Below, piece after piece: positions 37,678 through 46,330 of a stretch of DNA of 64,000 nucleotides (positions within the stretch are counted from its first letter, which is position 1; each line of letters begins with the position of its first letter). The notes under the pieces were generated by a model that saw nothing but the letters and a program-made list of their open reading frames with translations, had not been told where the DNA came from and searched no databases. A program made the translations under genes and the position numbers. Source of the stretch: Limnohabitans sp. (GTDB taxonomy: Bacteria; Pseudomonadota; Gammaproteobacteria; Burkholderiales; Burkholderiaceae_C). The DNA is taken from NCBI RefSeq assembly GCF_030158565.1, contig NZ_JAOASQ010000029.1:1-64000 (forward strand), in the 5' to 3' direction.

Positions 37678-38433
37678 ATGCAAACTTCAAAGTCCCCTCG
37701 CCCGGGCGCGCAGAGCATCGAGCGCGCCATGGGCTTGGTGAACCTGGTCGCCCGCCACCACGATCAGGGCATCAGCCTGCAAGCCTTGGTGCAGGCCAGT
37801 GGTCTGGACCGCACCACCGCCTGGCGCATGTTGGGCAGCCTGCAGCACGCCGGGCTGGTCGAGCGCGATGCACCCAGCGGCCTTTACACCCTGGGCGTGC
37901 AGGCCACGGCCTGGGGCGCGGCCAGTCTGGGGCAGGCGGCCTTGATCCGCCAGTGCCAGCCGGTCATGAAGACCCTGGCGCGCCTGAGCGGGGACAACGT
38001 GTTTCTGGTGCTGCGCCTGGGCGACTACAGCCACTGCCTGCACCTGGAGCAGGGCGCCCATGCCGTGCCGTCCTTTCGCCAGACGGTGGGCGAGACGCGT
38101 CTGCTGGGCCTGGGTGTGGCCAGCATCGCCATGCTGGCCGCGCTGGACGATCCGGCGGTCCAGCAGCACCATGCGCAGCACCGCGACGCGTATGAACTCG
38201 AAGGCGTCACGCGTGCGCAGCTCATGCGCTGGGTGCAAAGCACACGGCAACGTGGCTTTGCTTACCGCAACACCGCGGGCATCGCAGCGGTGGGGCTGCA
38301 CTGGGCCTTGGGTCAGGCAGCGATTGCCGCCTTGTCCATTGGCGCGTCACGCGTGCGTCTGCCGTTGAGTCGGGCACCGGAGCTGGCTGCGCTGATGCGC
38401 AGTCAGTGGCCGGTGTTGGGCGGTGGTGCTTGA
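37678..38433 (+). CDS. IclR-family transcriptional regulator
   Basis: This 251-residue protein has an N-terminal winged helix (about 10-70: SIERAMGLVNLVARHHDQGISLQALVQASGLDRTTAWRMLGSL, shown here as the family pattern SIERAMGLV followed by LDRTTAWRML) and an IclR effector domain to the end. The ATG at 37678 is chosen; earlier in-frame ATGs run back into the operator region. It is divergent from the atu-like operon, so it is its likely regulator, responding to a pathway acid or CoA ester. Confidence 0.85.
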   Translation: MQTSKSPRPGAQSIERAMGLVNLVARHHDQGISLQALVQASGLDRTTAWRMLGSLQHAGLVERDAPSGLYTLGVQATAWGAASLGQAALIRQCQPVMKTLARLSGDNVFLVLRLGDYSHCLHLEQGAHAVPSFRQTVGETRLLGLGVASIAMLAALDDPAVQQHHAQHRDAYELEGVTRAQLMRWVQSTRQRGFAYRNTAGIAAVGLHWALGQAAIAALSIGASRVRLPLSRAPELAALMRSQWPVLGGGA

Positions 38434-38472
38434 AGCACCCTTGGCAGGTTTTGCCAGCGGTTTTGTGCTTTT
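38433..38472 (+). terminator. Probable terminator after IclR gene
   Basis: AAGCAC (38433-38438) pairs with GTGCTT (38465-38470), with an inner stem TGGCA (38442-38446)/TGCCA (38452-38456), followed by a short T-run. The hairpin begins at the stop codon of the IclR gene. Confidence 0.5.
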
Positions 38473-38530
38473 CAGCCATTTGAGCTGTTCCCTGCTGCCC
38501 TTAACCTGAGGGCCAACAAGGAGACGAGAC

Positions 38531-39514
38531 ATGAATGGATTCCCGGTTGACCGCAGGCAGGCGCTGGTGGCGCTGTCGGCCATGGCGGTTGGGGGCGTGG
38601 CCCAGGCCCAGAGCCGACCCGCAGACGCCTTCCCCACCAAACCAATCCAGCTGGTGCTGCCCTTTCCCCCGGGCGGCTCGATGGACCCGATTTTTCGCAC
38701 CTTGGCCGAGGCCGCATCCAAAGAGCTGGGCCAACCGGTGGTGCTGATGCACAAACCCGGCGCGGGCGGGGTCATGGGCACAGCAGCCTTGGCCACCATG
38801 CCCGAGTCAGACGGCTACACCGTGGCCGTGATGCACAACTCGGTGATCCGTGCGCCGCTGGTGCAAAAGGTCAACTTCGATCCGCTCAAGGACTTCACTT
38901 ACCTGATTGGGCTGTTCAACCTGACCACCGGCATTTGCGTGGCGGCTGATGCACCCTGGCAGACGCTGGGCGATTTGTTGGCCGATGCCAAAAAGCGCCC
39001 CGGTGCGATCAGCTGGGGCACGGTGGGGGCGATCAGCATCAACCGCATCGTGGCCGAGCGCCTGGCCAAAATGGCGGGCACCTCGTTCAACATGGTGCCT
39101 TTCAAGGGGGGTGGCGAGGCCTTCACCGCGCTGATCGGGCGGCACCTGGATGTGTACGGTGACCCCGGCTTTGGCGCTCAGGTGCGCGGGGGCAAGGCGC
39201 GCTTGCTGGCCACTTTCACTCAGGAGCCGCTCAAGGCCTATCCAGGTGTGCCCACCGTGAAGGCGGCGGGTTTTGACATCACCATCGATTCGCCCATGGG
39301 CTTGGTCGCGCCCAAGAACTTGCCGCCCGCGATTGCGGCCAAGTTGGCGGCGGCGTTCCGCAAGGCTTCGGCCGACGTGGCGCACCAAACCCAGCTGGAG
39401 AGCTTTGACATGCAGCCCAACTTGATGACGGGCGAGGTCTACACCGCTTACGCCCGCACAGCCTATGAGCGCGATGCCAAGATGCTCAAGGACATCGGCT
39501 TCAAGCTGGAATGA
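38531..39514 (+). CDS. Bug-type (TctC) transporter receptor
   Basis: This 327-residue receptor has a twin-arginine-like start (VDRRQALVALSA) and probable cleavage after AQA (residue 26), so Tat export is possible. IQLVLPFPPGGSMD, HKPGAGG and VPFKGGGEA are Bug signatures. AAGGAGACGAGAC precedes the ATG. The thioesterase gene starts 10 nt after its stop, so the two are likely co-transcribed. The ligand is unknown. Confidence 0.87.
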   Translation: MNGFPVDRRQALVALSAMAVGGVAQAQSRPADAFPTKPIQLVLPFPPGGSMDPIFRTLAEAASKELGQPVVLMHKPGAGGVMGTAALATMPESDGYTVAVMHNSVIRAPLVQKVNFDPLKDFTYLIGLFNLTTGICVAADAPWQTLGDLLADAKKRPGAISWGTVGAISINRIVAERLAKMAGTSFNMVPFKGGGEAFTALIGRHLDVYGDPGFGAQVRGGKARLLATFTQEPLKAYPGVPTVKAAGFDITIDSPMGLVAPKNLPPAIAAKLAAAFRKASADVAHQTQLESFDMQPNLMTGEVYTAYARTAYERDAKMLKDIGFKLE

Positions 39515-39524
39515 AAGTGCGCCC

Positions 39525-39938
39525 ATGAAGCCCGTCACCTCCGACGACCCCAAAGCCATTTTTGCGAAAACGCCCTTCACGCGCCTGATCGGGATGCAGC
39601 GTGATTACTCCGAAGGCGGCAAGGCACAAATCTCGCTCGACCCGCATGCTGATTTGGGCAATGTGATCGGCGCGGTGCACGGCGGCGTGGTGGTCACGCT
39701 GCTCGATGTGGTGATGGCCAGTGCAGCGGTGTCGCGGGTGGATTTTCAGAAGACCGTGGTGACCTTGAACCTGGACACCAGCTTTCTGGAGCCAGGCCGG
39801 GGCCCTTTGACCGCGCAAGGCGAGGTGGTGAGCTGTGACGATGACGTGGCCTGGTGCCAAGCCAAAGTCTGCGATGCGCAAGGCCGTGTGGTGGCCAAGG
39901 CGCAGGGCTCCTTCCGTTACTTGCCCAGACCCCAGTGA
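39525..39938 (+). CDS. PaaI-family hot-dog thioesterase
   Basis: This 137-residue protein has a complete hot-dog domain with GAVHGGVVVTLLDVVMASAA and the C-terminal half LNLDTSFLEPGRGPL. It would hydrolyse acyl-CoA or aryl-CoA esters. The start at 39525 follows the Bug stop by 10 nt and excludes an in-frame ATG inside the Bug gene. A shorter relative follows directly at 39975. Confidence 0.8.
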   Translation: MKPVTSDDPKAIFAKTPFTRLIGMQRDYSEGGKAQISLDPHADLGNVIGAVHGGVVVTLLDVVMASAAVSRVDFQKTVVTLNLDTSFLEPGRGPLTAQGEVVSCDDDVAWCQAKVCDAQGRVVAKAQGSFRYLPRPQ

Positions 39939-39974
39939 AGCGGGCGCGTTCAAGCTCGCATTCAAGGACACCAC

Positions 39975-40283
39975 ATGAGCCCTTCCCATGAAACCCCAGC
40001 CACGCTGCCCCGCAGCGCTGTGATGGCCATGCTCGACGAGGCCATGCTCCAAGCCGCTTCGGCACGCGTCAACGGCGGCAATGCCGAGCACAGGCCAGTG
40101 CGTGCGGTGGTGGCGGTGGACCTGCACCTGTCGTTCATGCGCCCCGCCACAGGCCAAGCCGTGGCCACCGCCCAGGTGGTGGGCGGCGGCAAGACCATGG
40201 TGTTTTGCGAAGCGCAGTTGCGCAACGCCCCGGGCGATGTGGTCGCGCAGGCGATGGGCACCTACCGCGCCCAAAACGCTTGA
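39975..40283 (+). CDS. Short hot-dog thioesterase-like protein, N-terminally truncated
   Basis: Only 102 residues are encoded. AVMAMLDEAMLQAAS corresponds to the central helix of PaaI-like proteins, but the preceding strand and the HGG motif are absent. The rest (VDLHLSFMRPATGQAVATAQVVGGGKTMVFCEAQL) matches the C-terminal half of the domain. Only 36 nt separate it from the thioesterase upstream, so there is no room for the missing part. It may be a decayed duplicate or a partner subunit. Confidence 0.6.
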   Translation: MSPSHETPATLPRSAVMAMLDEAMLQAASARVNGGNAEHRPVRAVVAVDLHLSFMRPATGQAVATAQVVGGGKTMVFCEAQLRNAPGDVVAQAMGTYRAQNA

Positions 40284-40295
40284 TGGCCCAGCGCT

Positions 40296-41282
40296 TCAGC
40301 GCTTGACGTTCACCACCACGCGGCCACGCACTTGGCCGGCCAGAATCTCGGCACCCAGACTGATGGCGTCGGCCAAGCCCACTTCGCGGGTGATGCGCTC
40401 CAGCTGCGCCGCATCCAGGTCTTGGGCCAGTCGCGCCCAAGCGGCTTCGCGAACGGCGCGTGGGGCCATCACGCTGTCGATGCCAGCCAGCGTCACGCCG
40501 CGCAAGATGAAGGGTGCCACGCTGGATGGAAAGTCCATGCCCTGGGCCAAGCCGCAGGCGGTGACCACGCCGCCGTATTTGGTGCTGGCGCAGGCGTTGG
40601 CCAGGGTGTGGCTGCCCACGGTGTCGACCACGCCCGCCCAACGCTCTTTGGCCAGTGGCTTGCCGGGGGCAGACAGTTCGGCCCGGTCCATGACGTCGGC
40701 TGCGCCCAGTTGGCGCAGGTAGTCGGCCTCTTGCAGGCGGCCTGTGCTGGCCACCACGCGGTAACCCAGCTTGGCCAGCAGCGCGATCGCCACGCTGCCC
40801 ACGCCGCCGCCTGCGCCCGTGACCAGAATGTCGCCCTTGTCGGGCGTGACGCCGTGCTTTTCAAGCGCCATCACGCACAGCATGGCGGTGTAGCCTGCGG
40901 TGCCAATGGCCATGGCCTGGCGCGGGGTGAAGGCGGCAGGCAACTTGACCAGCCAGTCGCCTTTGAGGCGCGCCTTTTGCGCCAGACCGCCACTGTGGCT
41001 TTCGCCCACGCCCCAGCCGTTCAGAACGACTTTGTCGCCCGCTTTGAACAGTGGGTGCTGGCTCTCGGTCACGCTGCCCGACAGGTCGATGCCGGGCGTG
41101 AGCGGGAACTTGCGCACCACGGGCGATTTGCCGGTGATGGCCAGGCCGTCTTTGTAATTGACGGTGGAGTAGTCCACCTGCACCGTCACATCGCCCTCGG
41201 GCAAGGCGCTGTCGTCCAGCGTCTTCAAGGTGCAGCGGTAACCGGCATCGTCTTTTTCAATTTGCAGGGCTTGGTAGCTCAT
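40296..41282 (-). CDS. acuI: AcuI/YhdH-family acrylyl-CoA reductase-like quinone oxidoreductase
   Basis: This 328-residue medium-chain reductase has [27 protein letters not shown], the NADPH-binding [20 protein letters not shown] and no zinc ligands, as in YhdH/AcuI. Characterised members reduce acryloyl-CoA to propionyl-CoA and remove this toxic electrophile. It is convergent with the short thioesterase gene and stands alone on the minus strand before a repeat-containing gap. Confidence 0.85.
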   Translation of the reverse strand: MSYQALQIEKDDAGYRCTLKTLDDSALPEGDVTVQVDYSTVNYKDGLAITGKSPVVRKFPLTPGIDLSGSVTESQHPLFKAGDKVVLNGWGVGESHSGGLAQKARLKGDWLVKLPAAFTPRQAMAIGTAGYTAMLCVMALEKHGVTPDKGDILVTGAGGGVGSVAIALLAKLGYRVVASTGRLQEADYLRQLGAADVMDRAELSAPGKPLAKERWAGVVDTVGSHTLANACASTKYGGVVTACGLAQGMDFPSSVAPFILRGVTLAGIDSVMAPRAVREAAWARLAQDLDAAQLERITREVGLADAISLGAEILAGQVRGRVVVNVKR

Positions 41283-41317
41283 GGGGGTCTTTCGGGTTCA
41301 TCGGGTGGAGGGATGGA

Positions 41318-41335
41318 TGCCCGCGTGCGCGGGCA
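41318..41335. repeat. Short palindrome TGCCCGCG-TG-CGCGGGCA
   Basis: An 8-bp perfect inverted repeat with a 2-nt centre, followed by CGACGA, lies in the 100-nt gap between the AcuI-like and EamA genes. It resembles dispersed GC-rich palindromes often seen in this bacterial group; no second copy was noticed in the window. Confidence 0.5.
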
Positions 41336-41382
41336 CGACGAATCAGGGTGTCACGGGGATCAAGCGGTTCATATCAGGTGCT

Positions 41383-42276
41383 TCATTTGCGGTTGACCAG
41401 CACAATGCCTACCGCCACCAGCCCCAGGGCCATCAGCAAGGTGGGGGTGGCCGACTCGCCCAGCCAAAGCGTGCCGAACAGCAAGGCAAACAGCGGGGTC
41501 AAAAACACGAAGACCGAAATCTTGGTGGCGGGGTAGCGGCCCAGCATCCACATCCAGGCGAGGTAACTGGCAAAGGCCCCGATCACGGTTTGCGCCAGCA
41601 TGGAGCCCCAGGCCATAGCGCTCCATTGGAAGGACCAGGTCTCGCCCAAGGCCACCGACAGCCAGGGCACGGCCAGCGCGGTGGCGGCGATTTGGTAGAA
41701 GAGCAGTTTCTCAGGCGAAATGCGCGTCAGGTTGTTGGCACGGATGGACACCGTGGTCAGGCCCCACAAGGCGCCTGCGGCCAGGCCCAGCAGATCGCCC
41801 AGTGCACTGTTGTTGCCCGCGCCCAGACCCTCGCGCATGGCAAAGGCCACCGCCACAAAGGCGCAGGCCATGCCCAGCCATTGCAGGGGCCGCAGGCGTT
41901 CGGACTTCACAAACAAGGGCACCAGCGCGGCCACCCAAAACGGCGAGGTGTACAGAAACACCGTCAGGCGCGAAGCGGTGGTGTAACGCAGGCCCAGGTA
42001 AATGCAGGCGAATTCAGCCGCGAACAAACCACCGGCCAAAAGGCCTGCCCACAAGGAGCCGTCGCGCTCGAACAGGCGAATGCCGCGCACGCGGCACCAG
42101 ACCAGGAGCAGTACGCATGCGCCCATGCAGCGCAAGCTGGCCTGAAACAGCGGCGCCACCTCGTCCATGATGGACTTGACCAGCACCTGCTGCAGACCCC
42201 AAAACATGCAGCAGACCAGCAAGATGCCCACCGCCAAACCGTCCAGATGCTCTTTGCGTGAATTCATGCTGGGCAT
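41383..42276 (-). CDS. EamA/DMT-family membrane transporter
   Basis: This 297-residue protein has about ten hydrophobic segments in two EamA repeats (for example GILLVCCMFWGLQQVLV and SALGDLLGLAAGALWGLT). Such proteins export small metabolites or amino acids. The ATG at 42276 or the next one at 42267 could be used; both are free of the divergent hydrolase gene. The substrate is unknown. Confidence 0.83.
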   Translation of the reverse strand: MPSMNSRKEHLDGLAVGILLVCCMFWGLQQVLVKSIMDEVAPLFQASLRCMGACVLLLVWCRVRGIRLFERDGSLWAGLLAGGLFAAEFACIYLGLRYTTASRLTVFLYTSPFWVAALVPLFVKSERLRPLQWLGMACAFVAVAFAMREGLGAGNNSALGDLLGLAAGALWGLTTVSIRANNLTRISPEKLLFYQIAATALAVPWLSVALGETWSFQWSAMAWGSMLAQTVIGAFASYLAWMWMLGRYPATKISVFVFLTPLFALLFGTLWLGESATPTLLMALGLVAVGIVLVNRK

Positions 42277-42365
42277 TGTGCCGCGCCCCAGAGGGGTGGG
42301 CTGTCACCTTGGGCGTGCAGCGTGCAGGTAATATGCCTGCACAAGGTTTTTTGAATTCACGCCAC

Positions 42366-43169
42366 ATGTTGCTTCCCCATTTCACCGCGCTGGGCGCTGG
42401 CCCGATTGTCTTGATGCTGCACGGGGCAGGGGGCAATTTCCGCAGTTTTGCGCCGCAGGTGGAACGCCTAGCCCATGCGGGCTACAAGGCGGTGGCCTGG
42501 GACATGCCGGGCTACGGCCACAGCGTGCCGGTGGAGCCTTATGGGCTCAAGGGCCTGGCACACAGCGCCATCGCTTTGATCGAGGCCTTGCTGCCCGCCG
42601 ATGCCCCGGCGCCCAAGCGGTCGGTGCATCTGGTGGGCCACGGCCTGGGCGGCATGGTGGCGCAAGAGCTGATCATGCGCAGGCCCGACCTGGTGCGCCG
42701 CTTGGTGCTGGTGGGCAGCACCAGCGGGCCCGACTCGGGCTGGGCACAAGATGCCGTCAGTCAAACCTTGCTGCTGGATGCCGCTGCGGATGCCGATCGG
42801 CCGCAATGGGCGCAGACCGTGGTCGCTGCGCAGACGGGCCCCCAGGCCCTGGCCGAAGGGGTGATGCTGGCCAGGCATTGCATGGCGCAGGTCTCGCCTG
42901 TCACCTACCGCCACGCCTTGCAGGCGCAGGCCGCTTTTGACCGCGATGCGGCCTTGTCACACATCCATGTGCCCACCCTGTTGATCAGGGGCGAGCACGA
43001 CCCCTTGGCGCCGATGGCCGCGCTCGAACGCATGGCGCAACGCATCCATGGCGGCCGCTGGGTGCAGATGCCCGGCGTGGGCCACTGGCCACAGCTGGAG
43101 TCGCCCGAGGCCTTTGAGGCCTTGTTGCTGGATTTTTTGGATGAGCCGCCTGTGCATTGGACGCATTGA
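42366..43169 (+). CDS. Alpha/beta-hydrolase fold protein lacking the nucleophile serine
   Basis: This 267-residue protein starts MLLPHFTALGAGP. It has the oxyanion stretch MLHGAGGNFRSF, the Asp region RGEHDPLAPM and the His region GVGHWPQLES of the catalytic triad. The nucleophile elbow reads GHGLGG with Gly93 where GHSLGG is expected; the codon is GGC at 42642-42644. The rest of the fold looks intact. It may be a non-hydrolytic binding protein or use other chemistry. An in-frame ATG at 42258 overlaps the divergent EamA gene and is less likely. Confidence 0.78.
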   Translation: MLLPHFTALGAGPIVLMLHGAGGNFRSFAPQVERLAHAGYKAVAWDMPGYGHSVPVEPYGLKGLAHSAIALIEALLPADAPAPKRSVHLVGHGLGGMVAQELIMRRPDLVRRLVLVGSTSGPDSGWAQDAVSQTLLLDAAADADRPQWAQTVVAAQTGPQALAEGVMLARHCMAQVSPVTYRHALQAQAAFDRDAALSHIHVPTLLIRGEHDPLAPMAALERMAQRIHGGRWVQMPGVGHWPQLESPEAFEALLLDFLDEPPVHWTH

Positions 43170-43195
43170 CGTGGGACGCAGGGAGCGAGAAAACA

Positions 43196-44809
43196 ATGAA
43201 CGCATTTGAAAAACACATGGCCGCGCTGCCAGCGGGCACTTTGAACCGCCGCGACTGGCATCGCTTGGCCTTGGCGGCGGCCATGACGCCTTGGCTGGGC
43301 GCTTGTGCCCAAGCGCAGGCTGTGAGCAGCTCGGCCGATGCCGCCCAGGGTCCGCGCTGGCAGTCCGATCCCTTCAGCCTGGGTGTGGCCAGTGGTCAGC
43401 CCCAGCCTGACAGCGTGGTGCTCTGGACGCGCCTGCGCATCACCGAAGCCGATGCAGCCCACATGGCCCAGTCGGTGGGCGTGGTGTGCGAGCTGTTTGC
43501 CGACGCCGCTTTGCGCCAACCGCTGCGCCAGTGGCGCGTGCAGACCGATGCCAGCCGTGCGCACAGCGTGCATGTGGTCGCCAATGGGCTGCAAGCCGGG
43601 CGCCATTATTGGTACCGCTTTGTGTGCGGCAGCGCCACCAGCCCGGTGGGCCACACCCGCACCAGCCCGGGCGTGAACGACGCGGTGGACCGCTTGCGCA
43701 TCGCTTTGGCCTCTTGCCAGCATTTTGAGCAGGGCTACTTTGTGGCGCACCGCGAAATGGCCCAGCGCGATCTGGACTTGGTGCTGTTTGTGGGCGACTA
43801 CATCTACGAAAGCACCAACCCGCAGTACATGTTGCGCAAGCACGAAGGCGGTGTGCCCAAGCAGCTGGATGAATACCGCGAACGCCATGCGCAGTACAAG
43901 GGCGATGCGGACTTGCGCGCCTGCCATGCCGCGCACCCCTGGGTGATGACCTGGGACGACCACGAGGTCGTGAACGACTACGCCAACGACCTGGACCGCA
44001 ACTACACCGATCCGCAGGTGTTTTTGCGCCGCCGTGCGGCGGCGTATCAGGCCTACTTTGAACACATGCCGGTGCGCTTGGGGCCCGATGCGAACAACGC
44101 CAGCCAGATGCGCATCCACGACCGCATGGCCTGGGGCCGACTGGCCGACCTGTGGACCCTGGACTGCCGCCAGTACCGCGACCACCAGGCCTGCCCTGAC
44201 CCGATGCGCGGCGGTGGCCGTGTGGTGGTGGGCTGCGATGCGCTGGCCGACACCTCGCGCACCATGCTGGGTGCGGCGCAAGAACAATGGTTCACCGAAA
44301 GCCTGACGCGCAGCAACAAGCGCTGGAAGCTGGTGGCTCAGTCCACCCAGATGAGTTCCAGTGGCGTCAATACGCCGCTGGGGCGCAGCGCTTTCACCGA
44401 CGGCTGGGATGGCTATCCGCAGGCCCGTGCCCGCATGCTCGGCAGCGTGGCCCAAGCGGGACTCAAAGACGTGGTGGTGCTCGGCGGCGATGTGCACATG
44501 AACGTGGCCGCGCAACTGCGTGTGCAGCCCAATGACGAGCGCTCGCCGATTGTGGCCAGCGAACTGGTGACCACCTCGATCACTTCACGGGGCTTGGGCG
44601 AAAAGTTGCTGGCGCAGATCCGGGACAGCAATCCCGATATCCTGCATGCGCGCTCAGATGAGCGGGGCTACACCCTGCTGGACGTGCGGCCGCAAGGCAT
44701 CAGCGCCCAGTTCAGGACCACGCCCAACCCCGCAAAAGCCGATGGGGTGCTCAAAACCCAGGCGCAATTCCAGATCCAGGCGGGTGTGGCGGGCGTTCAG
44801 AAAGCTTGA
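43196..44809 (+). CDS. phoD: PhoD-family alkaline phosphatase/phosphodiesterase
   Basis: This 537-residue secreted metallophosphoesterase starts at 43196 after GGGAG. It has a twin-arginine signal (LNRRDWHRLALAAAM) with LGAC resembling a lipobox at about residue 37. Metal-binding motifs are FVGDYIYES, TWDDHEVVNDY and LGGDVHMNV. PhoD enzymes release phosphate from phosphodiesters and monoesters outside the cytoplasm and use Tat export. No Pho box was identified; only 26 nt separate it from the hydrolase gene. Confidence 0.87.
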   Translation: MNAFEKHMAALPAGTLNRRDWHRLALAAAMTPWLGACAQAQAVSSSADAAQGPRWQSDPFSLGVASGQPQPDSVVLWTRLRITEADAAHMAQSVGVVCELFADAALRQPLRQWRVQTDASRAHSVHVVANGLQAGRHYWYRFVCGSATSPVGHTRTSPGVNDAVDRLRIALASCQHFEQGYFVAHREMAQRDLDLVLFVGDYIYESTNPQYMLRKHEGGVPKQLDEYRERHAQYKGDADLRACHAAHPWVMTWDDHEVVNDYANDLDRNYTDPQVFLRRRAAAYQAYFEHMPVRLGPDANNASQMRIHDRMAWGRLADLWTLDCRQYRDHQACPDPMRGGGRVVVGCDALADTSRTMLGAAQEQWFTESLTRSNKRWKLVAQSTQMSSSGVNTPLGRSAFTDGWDGYPQARARMLGSVAQAGLKDVVVLGGDVHMNVAAQLRVQPNDERSPIVASELVTTSITSRGLGEKLLAQIRDSNPDILHARSDERGYTLLDVRPQGISAQFRTTPNPAKADGVLKTQAQFQIQAGVAGVQKA

Positions 44810-44827
44810 TCGCTTTGCGCCTTTGGT

Positions 44828-44920
44828 GCGCATCCCGGATTCTTTGCATGCCGTCCTGGACTCGGTGCACGTCATAGCGGACACCCTGCATGTCATCCCG
44901 GACTTGATCCGGGATCCATG
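44828..44920. repeat. Degenerate 21-bp tandem repeat ending in a REP-like half element
   Basis: Units at 44828-44849, 44850-44870 and 44871-44891 share the pattern of a CAT or GTC start, a CGGAC or TGGAC core and a TGCAT/TGCAC end. The fourth unit runs into GTCATCCCGGACTTGATCCG at 44892, and 44899-44920 is identical to bases 1-22 of the window. This fills the gap between the convergent phoD and universal stress genes. Confidence 0.65.
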
Positions 44921-44932
44921 ACTTGCCCGACT

Positions 44933-45355
44933 TCAACGCACCAGCAGCAACGGCACTTTGCAGTGCGCCAGCACCTGCGTGGCCACCGAGCCCATCACCA
45001 GGTTGCCCAAGGTGCCGTGGCCGTGCGAGCCCATCACCAGCAGGTCGAATTTGCCGCTGTCGGCCGCTTTCGAAATGAGCTCGCCAGCGTGACCGATCTT
45101 GGTGATGCTTTTGGCATCGATGCCATGGCGGCTCAGGAAAGTGGACACCGGGGCTAGCACTTTTTCGGCTTCTTCGCGCTGGTAAGTTTCGACCACCTCT
45201 TTGCCAACGGCTGCGCGTGCGCGGGGAGGCAATTGAGGCTGTACCGTGATCAAGGTGTATTTGTTGGAGGCACTGAAGAGCTCATCATGCGTGGCCAGGT
45301 AAGCCAACATTTTTTTGGTGAATTCACTGCCGTCAACGGCCAACAAGATTTTCAT
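44933..45355 (-). CDS. Universal stress protein (UspA family)
   Basis: This 140-residue single-domain protein starts MKILLAVDGSEFTKKML and has the ATP-binding signature GSHGHGTLGN with a following GS. AAGGAG lies just before the ATG. Its upstream region has an FNR-type box and a well-placed -10, so induction under low oxygen is expected. Usp proteins support survival under energy stress. It stands alone. Confidence 0.9.
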   Translation of the reverse strand: MKILLAVDGSEFTKKMLAYLATHDELFSASNKYTLITVQPQLPPRARAAVGKEVVETYQREEAEKVLAPVSTFLSRHGIDAKSITKIGHAGELISKAADSGKFDLLVMGSHGHGTLGNLVMGSVATQVLAHCKVPLLLVR

Positions 45356-45384
45356 GAGGGGCTCCTTGGTTAGGTTAAGGCTTG

Positions 45385-45425
45385 ATCATAAGGACTTGCA
45401 CATGCCCTGTATTGACTTTGGTCAA
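45385..45425 (-). promoter_or_regulatory. FNR/ANR-type promoter of the universal stress gene
   Basis: TTGAC-N4-GTCAA (45412-45425) is a perfect palindrome of the FNR/CRP-family type. On the minus strand TATGAT at 45385-45390 is a good -10. A start site near 45378 would put the palindrome centre at about -41, the class II activation position. Confidence 0.6.
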
Positions 45426-45469
45426 GATGGCCTTCGTGGGCAGGCCACATGGGTGTGGTGGACCACAGA

Positions 45470-46330
45470 TCAAGCCGTCAACAGTTGCTGAGGCTTGAAG
45501 AGGATCTGCTCGCCTTTGTGCGCATAGCCCAAAGGGTTGGCGACCACGCGGCAGCCTTGGTGCGTGTAGTCGCTGGGGCAATGCAAATGGCCGTGCAGCC
45601 AGAGCTGCGCTTGGGGCAGCAGGGCATCGAGCGCGTTGCAAAAACCGGCCGTGCCTGGTGTCTCGCCGTAACGCGGGTCGGCGCTGCGCAGGCTGGGCGC
45701 AAAGTGCGTCACGACCACGGTGGGGCCGTCAAATGGGGCATTCAATGCGGCGCTCAACCAGTCCTGGCACAACAAGGCTTGCTCACGCATGCCTTCGGCC
45801 AGCCAGGCCTCGCCCCGGCGCGTGGTGCCGGTTTTGCGCAGGTAATAGTTGGCGGCGCGAAAAGCCTTGTCGCGTGCTTTCAGCTGGCGGGTGTACTGGC
45901 TGTTGGGGTGGCTGAAATGTGCCGGTATTTTCTCGGGCAAGGGCTTGCCTGCCAAGGGGCCGAGCGCGTCAAAGTCGGACCACAGCGTGGTGCCGACAAA
46001 GCGCACCCCGCCCAGCTGCACCACCTCACGCTCCAACCAGGTGATGCCCAGGCGGGCACAGGTGGCTTGTAAGCGTTGATGCGCTGTGTCGAAGTCCAGG
46101 CCATCGTATTCGTGGTTGCCGGGCACAAACAGCACCGGCGTGGGCCAGCCGTTTTGTGGCGAGAAGCGGCCCAGGCCAAAGTCGGCATCGCCTGAGGCGC
46201 TGAGGGCCGAGTTGTTTTGGTAAGAACCGATGTCACCGGCCAGCACCAGCACATCGGCACCGGGGGCGGGTGTGGGCATGAAGCCGGGGTTGCTTTCCAG
46301 GTGCAAGTCCGACAGAAGCTGAATGTTCAT
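45470..46330 (-). CDS. Calcineurin-like metallophosphoesterase
   Basis: This 286-residue protein starts MNIQLLSDLHLESN and has the metal-binding motifs DLHLE, LAGDIGSY, VPGNHEYD, VVTHFAPS and LHGHLH. It is a cytoplasmic phosphoesterase of the UDP-2,3-diacylglucosamine hydrolase/cAMP phosphodiesterase superfamily without a clear subgroup. Its ATG overlaps the LysR stop by 4 nt, so the two genes are co-translated. Confidence 0.82.
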   Translation of the reverse strand: MNIQLLSDLHLESNPGFMPTPAPGADVLVLAGDIGSYQNNSALSASGDADFGLGRFSPQNGWPTPVLFVPGNHEYDGLDFDTAHQRLQATCARLGITWLEREVVQLGGVRFVGTTLWSDFDALGPLAGKPLPEKIPAHFSHPNSQYTRQLKARDKAFRAANYYLRKTGTTRRGEAWLAEGMREQALLCQDWLSAALNAPFDGPTVVVTHFAPSLRSADPRYGETPGTAGFCNALDALLPQAQLWLHGHLHCPSDYTHQGCRVVANPLGYAHKGEQILFKPQQLLTA

